From: Bimastos eiseni
Lineage: Eukaryota; Annelida; Clitellata; Crassiclitellata; Lumbricidae
NCBI GenBank assembly: GCA_959347315.1
Contig: OY365815.1
Coordinates: 14,088,459-14,152,458, forward strand
Reading direction: 5' to 3'
Length of the DNA stretch: 64,000 bases
Made by a program: the position numbers and the translations under genes
In this document: positions 54,325-64,000 of the stretch, piece after piece
Position numbering within the stretch: the stretch's first letter is position 1
How the letters are laid out: each line of letters starts with the position of its first letter
Notes under the pieces: generated by a model
What the model was told of the DNA's origin: nothing
What the model saw: only the letters and a program-made list of their open reading frames with translations
Databases searched by the model: none

Positions 54325-55318
54325 GAAGGAACTCAGCTGACGGACAAGGAACCCAGAGTTAACACATGAGATAGGAGAATAGACACAAGATTGAGTGACA
54401 GAGGCCAATTATAGCCATAGTAATTTGTCTTACTATTTTAGCCACTTCATTAAGTTTAAGAAATATTTGAAAGTTGGTTGACATAAGGCAGGTTATTCTG
54501 TCAACAGAACTGTGTCTATTTCTTGAACCTTTGTAGGAAATTGGTTACTTTGTAAAATTATAAGATTATGGAAATTCCTAACACTTCATGAATTTGCTTA
54601 GTAAAATTTGGCAACAGTTTGGAATTTTTTTGGTTTCTGCATTGTGTGAATTTTTCATAAAAGAAAAAAGACATATAGGTTGTAATTCTGCTGTCGAAAT
54701 GAGTATTCGTCTATTTTTAAAATTCCAAAACCAATTTAATCTTGAAATATTGATTCACAAATTTGTAATTTATGACAGTCCTGGTTTAAAAAAGTATGTC
54801 GTTGTGACGTCTTTAAATTACAAAGTTAATGCTTTGAAGGAATTTGATCAAAATAAAATGTCATTTAAGAAATTTAAAGTTTTGTTGTTGCGAAAGAAGT
54901 CAACGATATTATGCATACGATTGTTAGTAGTTTTGCCTTTGAAGTGAGTTCATATTGCAATACAGCATATTAAACAGCAAGGTTTTGTGGGTTGCCACGG
55001 TAACATTTGGTATTGTAATGAAAATAGGTTTTTAACGTAGGGGTGGTGATAGAGTGTGTAAAACAGCAGCGCTTGCTTGATAAGTTGTAAAGGTAATATT
55101 TGGTAATGTAATGAAAAGGGGTTTGGTGGTGTAGGGAGTGGTCGTAGTGGTGTGTATGTGGTGTTAAAGGCTTAGTCATATAAACCGTCTAAGACCGTTA
55201 GTTTTGCTATCGAAATGAGTTTTGTCATTTAAAAAAATCTACGAATATTTACTATTTATTTTGATAGTATTATTAGGGGTCCCTCTATTTCCGGATACAT
55301 GCAGTGTACCGGTAGTCT
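54325..55318. other. Downstream flank of ANKRD45-like gene
   Basis: Probably 3' UTR followed by intergenic DNA. A 119-codon AT-rich frame (54588-54947, Lys/Phe/Leu rich) has no recognised domain, so I leave it uncalled. A loose duplication (GGTAACATTTGGTATTGTAA at about 55000, GGTAATATTTGGTAATGTAA at 55092) follows. Confidence 0.5.
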
Positions 55319-57732
55319 GTGTTTATAGAACCACTCAAAGAATTCCAGCCTGCAGCTGGTTTAAGAGACACCATTCGAACCGGCACAAGACCTGATACAC
55401 AGGCCAACGAGTTAATCGAAGGTCAGACAGTCAAGTTAGTCTATGGTCGGACAGTCAAGATAGTTGAAGGCGAGGTCGTGTCGAGGACTAAAGTACCGGG
55501 AGAAGCAGACAAACTTATCCAATGGGGTTACTTTGAAAAGAAAGCTAATTACAACATCCATTCGTCAAGCCTTGTGTTTGTAAACGGGAAGGAAAGTGAG
55601 CGCCTTTCGAGAAAAGTTATTGGTGGTGTAGACAAGGAGGAGCACATTCTAGAATTGCCGTGCGGTGTGTCGTTGAGCCACACATGTATGCCATCAACTG
55701 TGACACGGACATTTCCGTGACTGATTCGCAGGAACAGCTGCCTGATGGAATTGTAATCACCAGAAAGTATAGTCAGGATAACTGTAGCATAGGCCTACGA
55801 CTGAAACCAGACTATGGACATCTGGAGAAGCCAAAAGCTGTTGGTAAGAGGGTCGCAGAAGGATCAGTCCATCCGCGTGTCAACGTGTCAGGGTAGAGGA
55901 GAAACAGGAGACAAAGGATGACGGTACTCGAGTCAAGAGCAAGGTAACTATACCACGGAAAACAGAATCTGTCGCAGAAACAGCTGTTGTTGTTGGGGTT
56001 GAGACGACGGAGGGCGAAACAGCTTGTTAGCACGCAGATTGTAGCCGATGTTCTAGAGCTGCTTCCATTAGTGACGGATCCATACGACAACAAGACAACT
56101 GACAGCAGCATCACGGTCAAGTGCTCTGAAGCAGTGTTGGGCATGAGACCAAAACCTCGAGACCAAGACCGAGAGGTCCAAGACGATGAATACTAATCTT
56201 AATAATGGTAAAGACACAATTTTACCGGCCAGTCTGAACTTTACCGGGTTCAGCCCTTGGCTTCGGCCTGAGAATAGCACACTATAAATTACCTACAATA
56301 GGTAAATACTTTAAGACAGTTCCGTTTGAATGATGGAGGCCTACTTGTACTCGGAATTGTAGATTAATAGTGATTATACACGTGGCCAACCACATAATTA
56401 TTAGATTGTTCCAATACCTTGAAATTTGTGATTGCACAATTTGAAATGGCTGGATCCGTTACAAATGCATATTTTAACCACAGTAACCTGTGTATATATA
56501 GATGGTCAACACGTCATAAATCGATAACAATCGCGTAGGGCCTAAACAATGGTGTCTATAATCTAAAATAACCGACAAATATCAAAGAAATTGCTCTGAT
56601 ACGGCAAATGAACAAGAAAGCTAACCTAAGACGGAGACCAAGAGAAGAGAGATTCACAGACGAAGGTTGCTGAAGATCAGAAAGACCTAAGTGATAGGTC
56701 GGCAATAAGGAGAAAGGTCTTGACTACCATTTACATCGTGCCGATCACAGAACTCACTCTGGTTAACGGAAAAGAGACCTAATCGAGAATAAAAGAAGAA
56801 ATCTATAGTACGTGCAGAAATAGAGGAACACCTTCGATCTGCTTCTACCAGCTAGACTAACAGAGCCGCATGCAGTCAATATATATCTCTGTTAGAACCT
56901 TTGATGACAGTCTTCCAGATGGAACCCCGGCAAAGAGGAAGGTGGTGAGCACGGTCGTTAGACTGAAGGTAGATGCAGGCCGAAAGCGGGAATCGCACAG
57001 AACGATCGAAGTAGAGATAAGGACTTTGAGGGACGTCAATGAGGACGAAAAGGTCACAGACGATCGCAGAATGATTTGTGCAAGAACAGTCACAACAAAA
57101 TGGTTGAAACCTGTGACAGACGTTTCATTGGTAAATGGTGTTGAAGTTAGATCCGTGACCAGAGATGTTGTTGCTATCGAAATTGACGAGAACATACTCG
57201 AACTGCCGCTCAACGTCAGAGATGAACACAGAAGCGATATGCAGAGTAGAACTTCAGTGGAGCAGGACGAAGTGGTCTTGCCAGACAGCACAGTGGCAAA
57301 GCGCAGAGCAACCAGGACAGTTCTAACCGAACCGTCCAAAGAGCATATTCCACTGGTGAGGCACACTGTGTTGGAGGGTCCAATGGAGTCGAGGAAGACG
57401 GAAACACAGGATCAGAGGAATACGGAGACGACGAGAAAACAATAAGGAGAGAGGTTGTCACAACAAAACATATGAAACCAGTAACCGATATAACTCTGGT
57501 TGATGGAACTCCAACGGAATCCAATACAAAGGAGGTTCTGTTAGGAGTTGACATCGAAGAACATGTCCTTCAGCTACCACTTGAAGTGATTGAACCTTTT
57601 GGAAGAAACTGCGACACGAATATATCTGTCGAGAATTCTGAGGAGGCTCTGCCAGAAGGCGTGGTGGCCAAGAAGAAAGTCGTCGCGATGGTTGTGAGCC
57701 TGAAGCCACAGGACAAGGAAATTGAGGTCTTC
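55319..57732 (+). pseudogene. Decayed copies of a repeat protein (ankyrin-tail-like motifs)
   Basis: At least four diverged copies of one protein unit lie in different frames: near 55560-55790, 56700-56990, 57090-57330 and 57440-57730. Shared order: VTTK-x2-KPVTD-[IV]-[ST]-LV-[DN]-G, then [GA]-V/I-D-x-EEH-[IV]-L-[EQ]-LP-L-x-V, CDT-[DN]-ISV, E-x-LP-[DE]-G-x-VAK-[RK]-KVV-x-[TM]-VV-x-LKPQ. Copy 1 needs a one-base shift near 55672 (LPCGV to VEPHMYAINCDTDISV); copy 2 has stops (TAG after EEHLRSASTS); others keep frames of 147-191 codons. DGTxxKRKVVTT-type strings occur in long C-terminal tails of animal ankyrins, but that likeness is weak and I do not name the gene. It could also be a tandem multi-exon gene with small exons and introns rather than a dead one. 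Confidence 0.45.
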
Positions 57733-58080
57733 TGTCCTGTACGGCTGGGGCGTTTTTTGCACCGGGACTGCCTTGACGTAGCGTTTGGGCCCCCCTTTTC
57801 TGCTGTGGGAGCATTTTTGCTCCCTATGGAAGCAACTTCGCTCCCTCTGTGGGAGCAATTTCGCTCCCTCTGGGAGCATTTTCGCTCCCTGTGGGAGCAA
57901 TTTCGCTCGCTATGAGGCTATATATGCGGGCTGTAGCTAGCAGAGAGACGCAGAGCACACGCAGAAGTTCGGAACTGAACGATAGGCTGATTCGTTGTGT
58001 TCGATGCTGATTTAGATAATAATAAAGTATATTGTCGAGCAAAGATTGATTTCGTCTCTAGTCTAGTCACTTTCGAATTC
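57733..58080 (+). mobile_element. LTR-like block with hairpin array, TATA box and AATAAA
   Basis: The fourth protein repeat unit ends abruptly (DKEIEV) and is followed by TGTCCTGTACGGCTGGGGC. Then come the hairpin array, a TATATATGCGGG TATA-like box at 57918, an R-like segment, AATAATAAAG at about 58018 and a C/T-rich end. This is the order of U3-R-U5 in a long terminal repeat. I find no second LTR, no clear primer-binding site and no gag/pol nearby, so solo LTR or fragment is inference. A GC-rich unassigned segment (58080-58290) follows. Confidence 0.3.
57798..57913. repeat. Five tandem ~22-bp hairpin units
   Basis: Units: GGGAGCATTTTTGCTCCC, GGAAGCAACTTCGCTCCC, GGGAGCAATTTCGCTCCC, GGGAGCATTTTCGCTCCC, GGGAGCAATTTCGCTCGC, separated by T(A/C)TGTG-like spacers. 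Each unit is an inverted repeat (GGGAGC/GCTCCC) about a 5-6 base centre. Confidence 0.9.
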
Positions 58081-60017
58081 GCGGCAGTCTCGAAAGCCTG
58101 CGCCAGACCGGGCAGGTCCTACTCCGTGGACAATTAAGAAGACGGGGAAAACCTCGGAGCTCGGCCTTCCGGGTACCAGAAAAAGACGGGAAGGAATTCA
58201 AGGTTTTTCCCAGGGCGTGCGCCCCAACTGCTGCTGACACGTGAACGCCAAGTGCCGGCCCCAACCGGGGTTCGGCACAACGGCCAACAAGACTCGTCGA
58301 AACGCCATATATGATATAATATCCAATTTTCCCCAGCTTTCTCTAAGGAGCCGACCCGTGAAAGTATCCACTGAGATAATAGTGTCGTCCAAGCCATTCA
58401 AGAGTCTATAACTCTTTCACTGGAGGATTTTCAACTTCTTAAATAATTTATACCTATGTCCTCGAGTTAGCTTGTTTGATGCTAAAGTTTTAAAAAAACA
58501 TCTCCCACTGTAGGCCTATTGCTTCCTTTTTACTGATCTTATTGCACGCTATAAGATCTCTGCTCTTCTTTTTTGCCAATTGTTAATTGTTATCCCATAT
58601 CTTTTCAGCCTCTCTTAGTAAAGCTCAAATACTTGTAGCTCCAGCACCTTTGTGTAGCTCTTAGGCCTATTGTACTTTCTCCAATATTTTTCGATGTCCG
58701 AGCTATAAGTATTAGGGTCTCCACTGATCAATGTGATCATACACTGTCGATGTGAAGATGAGACGTCGAGGGAAAGGACTGGCCACGCGCCCTCTTTAAT
58801 ATACCGAGGCTAGGAAAATGAAGTCGCTTGCACGTCATACTCATATCTGCTGCAGGACTAGCCTTAAGTACCTGCAGTTTGACTTCGTTCATTCCGGGAA
58901 TCCGACATGTGGTCAAGCATATACACGCATATGAGACAAATATATTCCCAATTGGATGAGGACCCACATGAATGTCGAGGTCACAGCTGTGAACGGACGA
59001 ACGTTCCTTGTCAGTTTTGACCGATGTGCACCAATTAAAATAATGTCGACAGATGTCTAATCAACGTACAGAGGAACAGCAGAGCCTATTGTGGGCCCAC
59101 GTGTAACCCTTTGTCTCCATTGAACGAGTTCATCGCATTGTACGGAATTCATCAATTGTTCACGCTTCAACAGCTGAAAAAGCAAGAGAATAAACGATGG
59201 AAAGGGACGAGCGAACAGAATGAGCGACAGGTTTGATGAATGCATGGATGCCAGAATGTTCGAATGAAGGAATGGATAAACGAACGGTACAGAGTACAGT
59301 AATACAATAAGTTACTTGGTTTATAAGAGTGAGTTTGATGAAGGTCAATGCTTATGCAAGACCCAGACCTTATTATTACTGCAGTCTAGCAGTAGAGGCC
59401 TAGGCCTAGTGTTCACTATTATACATGTACATGGTGAAGCGTTGACAGAAGTGAACAGAAACTGTCATAACTCGTAACGGCAACAAGGGTTGCATCAAAA
59501 CTAAAAATTGACTGACCGAATGACCGACAGAATGATTTACTGAATGACTGAATGAACAAATCAATCAATCAACGAACAAATGAATAGCTAAAACACGAAT
59601 GAATGATTGAGTTATTAACGGTGCGCACAATTGATCATTTGGGCATTCTCACCTGGGGTAGAACCACAGCGCAACAAGCGGGAACACAACACTATAAACG
59701 CTCTCTCAGGACTTATTTATAATTTCGCCACCAAAAACCATCCGAACCAATTAATGGAAGGCTACGAAATTCGTAAACAAGAGGAAAACATTATAGTAGG
59801 ACTATATTATTCGCTGATGTTCTGGTTTGCGTCTGAAGCAGCAAGTGTTAGCTGAACAAAACTCGTCGCCGGATTTTTACGACACTATTATACGCGGTTA
59901 TCAGTTTAAAAAATTGATTGTCGAGTGGAGGATACGACGATAAATGTTGCCCATAAAAGCCAACGTTTGTGGGGAATCCGCTGTTTAAAGCACAGAAGCG
60001 TCTGAGAGTTAGTCAGA
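58081..60017. other. Gene-free stretch before the IL-17-like gene
   Basis: GC-rich to 58290, then AT-rich. Short minus-strand frames (58134-58401, 58737-58967) are not recognised. GAATGA/TGAATG tetranucleotide-like sequence occurs at 59520-59610. I see nothing else. Confidence 0.5.
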
Positions 60018-61448
60018 ATGTTCTCGTCTGTGGTCGTCTTTGCTCTTGTACTGGTGCTGTCGGTGGTTACAGGTAAATCGGCGACGACCAAGAAGCCCAA
60101 TGATTCTTCGTCTTCGTCGATGGACTCCAAGTCCGACGCGAACATATGCAGCATGGTGTTGACCGCTGTATTACAGGCTACAAGGTGGTCGTACAATGCT
60201 GATGATAACACTCTGCAGCGGGTCAACTATCTGACATCAGCAGGTCCAGTTCCAACTTGCAAAGTGAGTGAGATAGATGCAGACTGTAGTTGTAGCCTGT
60301 CAGAATGTCCATGGACATCCAATTGTATACTTAGGGGTCCTATTATTGGCCCATATTAGGAAAGATAGTTTTTGAACCGTGATTTGAAAGTGACCATATG
60401 AGGAGCATTTCCAGATGTAGGCTATAGTGCCCAACTATGTCACTGTTTGGACTTGGACAGTGCCAGTCCCAAGCCTCGAGAAAGAGGGAGAACGACACCA
60501 AATCATTTCGATATGGAACGGCGTTGTTAAAAAATCAACACACGTCCACAATTCCATCCACGAATAGGCCTACCGTGTGAAGAACAAGCATCCTGGACAC
60601 GATTGATTGGTCGCGGCATGGACGGATCAGGGCAAGATTTTAGTCCTATTTAGTCCTATAAATACGATGCAATCGAACAGGAACAATGATCGAACATTTC
60701 ACCAGCAATTTAGTAGTCTTAATGTTTAATTAGTGTTACATCTCATTCAACTTCTTCTATCTCTATCTCTGATTGTCTGGTAAGAGGATTTGCTCTTCAC
60801 AGGATAGGCCTATAGGTCGATCTTTGGAAACTGAACCATGTAACTCTAGCTTTGTGTTGACAACAACGGACATTGTCAAGTTTCTTAGAAATGGCGTACT
60901 ACTTACAATGCTATATACATTATTTCCAATAGCAATAGGCTATTACATCGCAAAGCTATTGACGTGACGTGACGCAGCGCTCAGTGTGTAGCTCATAAGT
61001 AGGCCTAGGTTAGAGCGTATTATACAGTATAAAGTATACGAATAACGGAATAAAAAAAATCACAGGCATACTGTAGGTATGATAGGCCTATCTAGCTAAT
61101 GATCTAAATTGTATGCCTATCTGCTGCCATCAAATCTCAGAATATTTTATAAGCACACTAATATACCTGTGGCGTATTCACTTTTATATTACATAATTTT
61201 AATTTTAAATATTGTAGTGTCCAGCGACCGATGGACTCGGCAACGTCAGCAAAATCGTTGTTGGTGGCATTGCAAGTAGCGTCATGTGTACCGGTTGCTC
61301 TGGTAACGAAACCATAGTAAGGGACATCAAATTCTGCAGCAATTCACTAGTAAAGGAGTTTGCAGGACGTTCCTGCATCGGGCCATTTGGTTCTTGCAGC
61401 GGAATAGCTGTGTACAGGTACATTTCTATTCAGTACTGCACGCTATAG
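60018..61448 (+). CDS. Interleukin-17-like secreted cytokine (two exons)
   Basis: Two exons give a 158-aa secreted protein. Exon 1 (60018-60263) begins MFSSVVVFALVLVLSVVTG, a clear signal peptide, then a Ser/Lys spacer, and ends at a consensus GTGAGT donor. Exon 2 (61218-61448) follows TATTGTAG in the same frame and ends TAG. The IL-17-like part begins WSYNADDNTLQRVNYL near residue 57 (W-x-Y-x4-D-x2-R-x-x-x-L of the family), then Cys residues in CKCP and CTGC, and ends with GIAVYRYISIQYCTL, resembling the family's final strand before its terminal Cys pair. IL-17 proteins are secreted dimeric cystine-knot-fold cytokines; marine invertebrate deuterostomes carry expanded sets used in gut and coelomocyte immunity. 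A possible GT donor at 61420 is ignored because reading through gives a natural end. Homology is read from pattern only; another small Cys-rich secreted family cannot be excluded. Confidence 0.55.
60443..60548 (+). repeat. Dispersed repeat, copy B, in the IL-17-like intron
   Basis: GTTTGGACTTGGACAGTGCC ... CACCAAATCATTTCGATATG ... TTGTTAAAAAATCAACACAC; same unit and orientation as 35337-35445. Confidence 0.75.
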
Positions 61449-64000
61449 ACGTATATATATTATGCCTACACACACCCATAAATAGGCCTAGAATACAATA
61501 ATACAACTTTAATTTGATATTTCCCTTCTTACAATTAGTTCAGAAGTGCACACACGCCTCGACAGCGCGATTACAGTTACAAGTATATTGCAGACTCCTC
61601 GAGCGAGGATCAAGTCCGTTCTCTCCGCAATACTGACCGACCGCTTTAACCAATCAATCAGCCACTGTGTCACACAATACACGCATACATATGTCATACA
61701 TGCATACACAAATAGGGCCTACACAAGCACATATGTATATACACACAAACACTTATATACAATTGCATACTTGCATTCATACATAAATATTTTCATAGGC
61801 AAATACTTATACAATTTTTGCATGTATCAGTCAATCATCGGTCGAAATTGATGTAGGCCTACAGCTCCCACAGTGATCACTATTCAGAGACTCTCGGATC
61901 CCGACTTGAGTCTACAATATGCTTGCATCATGCATTTATTATATAGACATTCATAAATATTACACACGCATACATGTATTGTATAAATATATAATATGTG
62001 GTGTTGCAAAAGAAGTTCTTAGATTTGATATGATTGTAGCCCATATGCGGTCAATGTTTTACCCGCCGATCAATGCGCCACAATGTTCCAATTAGATCAA
62101 CTAATTACACATCTGTTTTAGATGTGTCTGTGCCGCACTAACTCCTAAGACGTTCATTCCTTCAACTACAACAACAACGTACAATTGAGCAGCTTCCGTT
62201 GAAAAGCGACCGGAGAAACCGGCGGTTCCAGCGAATGCCATATTCACTCGATAACGAACACAGCTTAGGCCTATCACATGACCTATTTTTGCCTTCATAA
62301 ATCTAAAGGATCAGGACAAAAGCTACTAAATAGTAGGCCCTACTACAAATTATAAACGTTTCTTCTTGGGCGAAACAATACCAGTTGAATGCTGTTAAAT
62401 AAATTGTTGAATGTTGTTAAATAAATTGTTTGCAATTGTGCGCTCAATTTTTGCGGCACAACTGGCTGATTTTGAGTCCTGCGACGGTTTGTCTCTGCAG
62501 AACGCGTCTATCTGGTGAATGTGTTTGTGCCTCTGGAAAATGTGCCCTTGTTCGATTTTAGGTTTATAGAGACCTACATCTTCAGTCACTTGTAGCATAT
62601 ATCCATAATGGTATCCGGACATATTCCCCGGTCATTTCACCCCTCCGACATTTCCCCGGACATTCCCCTCAGCACACATATTGATGAGAATGTGCATTAT
62701 ATTTTGGCTATTTCAATTAATTATTTATTATTAATGTAACGGACTCGTTTGCACCCATTCATCCAACTTCTGGGGTAAATTTGTAACGTAATCCGATTCC
62801 ACCCTGCTTCTCATGTATCAAACTGTCGCGAGGTCGGTTCACCTCCCCTAAGCTTCCGGTGCCCCAGGAGGTGGTTAAGCAGATTTCCCGAGTTCGATAG
62901 TCCGGTGAGTAAGTAGGGCTTTTTGGCGCAATGTTGAGAGCTATTATCAATGTTGACGACGCAGTTTACTTTCAATGAACAGACTGACAAGCGTTCCACG
63001 AACTTCGTATTTTATTCATAAAGATCAACAGAATTATCGCCGAACTCCAAATCAACTCAAATACAGATTTGATTAAAATCCTCTTAAACTGTACGCTAAA
63101 CTGAACGACTTGAATCGAATACTTCACTGGCCTACTCAAACGACTGCCTCCTCGCTCTCTCTCTCTGGCTGCTTCTGCTCTCCCCGAATGTTTTCCGAAT
63201 CTCTCGACTGCTGACTGATATAAGTTTATTTAACGACGCATCCATAACAACGATGATATGCCTAACAGTCCGTCTATTTATACTATTCAGCAGATACATC
63301 ATCTATTCACTGTCTAGACATTGTCGATACATTGTCGATACAGATGAATATTCATTGATACAATATAGATACAGGCTGGATACAAGCAGGCTCATGCATA
63401 TTCAGTGATACTATGTCGCTCATAGCCCGCAGACCCGCAAACATTTGGAGGCACCTTGGAAGGGAGGGCAACACACGGCCCGCAAGGCGATATCGCCACA
63501 TTAACTATGATCATTATTTTTTACCAATTCAGATTCTACTTAAAAGCAAAAATTCGTTCATCGATAATTTTATCCTTCATCTTCAACTTTTGCATAATTA
63601 TATTCTTATATCCATCCTATGCAATTGTCTATGATCATTTTTACCAATTCAGCTTCTACCTATATACATGTAAGTCCATGCTGATCTTTTGCTCTTTCGA
63701 GCCAAAGTGTTACCATTTTCCATCTCTCCTCCCGAGACAAAACCATTGATTTTATCAAACAGTGATATTCTTCATGGTTTACCTTACTTGGGTTTAAGCC
63801 GTTTATCCGCAAATGCCCTATTCGTGGTCATGTAAGACTCAATGCTTACTAATTCAACCACGTGGACAATTTTTGGTGTCTGGATGGCTTGGCCACCTCA
63901 TTAGTCATCATCACCTCAGGCATGAAAGCCGCAATGTTTCAACCGTAATGTCATTGATAGCGACTACAGCGAGCAATCCGCAATTTCCGCGTTGGCTTCC
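61449..64000. other. Gene-free end of window
   Basis: It contains a shortened family-1 SINE (61516-61673) and AT-rich DNA. A loose duplication lies at 63503-63545 and 63628-63668 (TACCAATTCAGATTCTAC / TACCAATTCAGCTTCTAC), and CATTGTCGATACATTGTCGATACA is repeated near 63320. No exon recognised. Confidence 0.5.
61516..61673 (-). mobile_element. tRNA-derived SINE, family 1, copy 5 (internal deletion)
   Basis: Minus strand: ACAGTGGCTGATTGATTGG, TTAAAGCGGTCGGTC, then B-box-like ACTTGATCC and the TGTAATCGCGCTGTCGAGGC block. The CTGTGTAGGGACC middle portion is missing. Confidence 0.7.

Noticed and set aside
54588..54947. 119-codon Lys/Phe/Leu-rich frame after ANKRD45
   Set aside because: AT-rich, likely 3' UTR, no recognised domain, weak start context.
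60773..60967. 64-codon frame with a hydrophobic C-terminus in the IL-17-like intron
   Set aside because: It starts at a non-ATG codon and lies inside an intron; the hydrophobic stretch alone is not enough.

Overview
This is a eukaryotic (animal) window. It has intron-containing genes, no operons, about 40% GC, dense microsatellites, tRNA-derived SINEs and small inverted-repeat DNA transposons. The mix of an IL-17-like cytokine, a basigin-type IgSF protein, PARP16 and ANKRD45, together with the very frequent palindrome TAGGCCTA and compact family-length proteins, suggests a marine invertebrate deuterostome, most likely an echinoderm. That placement is inference, not proof.

Layout. 1-1141: last two exons of imidazolonepropionase (AMDHD1, + strand), cut by the window edge. 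2839-3334: a possible two-exon gene for a small, very basic protein. 3335-16407: gene-poor and full of micro- and minisatellites. 16408-17484: an intronless rhodopsin-like GPCR with an unusual TM7. 17485-29190: repeats, including a ~100-bp satellite, a decayed zinc-finger transposase fragment, a 173-bp hAT-like MITE, a (CAT)n array and SINEs. 29191-36793: PARP16 in six reconstructed exons (323 codons, the family's usual length), with a minisatellite and a hAT-like MITE in one intron. 36794-41815: convergent intergenic/3' UTR space with facing poly(A) signals. 41816-48339 (minus strand): a basigin/neuroplastin-family gene in five exons with all introns in phase 1 (260 aa). 48340-50008: head-to-head intergenic region holding an inverted-repeat MITE. 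50009-54324: ANKRD45-like gene (first exon not found). One of its introns has a 32-bp perfect palindrome and a SINE that carries a copy of part of an ANKRD45 exon. 55319-57732: decayed copies of a repeat protein, followed by a tandem array of hairpins and an LTR-like block. 60018-61448: a secreted, cysteine-rich IL-17-like cytokine in two exons. 61449-64000: repeats only.

The genes are ordinary, separately regulated animal genes: histidine catabolism, ER mono-ADP-ribosylation, a monocarboxylate-transporter partner, a ciliary/centrosomal-type ankyrin protein and a cytokine. I see no multi-gene system. The most unusual material is structural: the exon fragment inside a SINE, the long perfect palindromes and fold-backs, the hairpin array, and four MITEs whose target-site duplications can be read directly.
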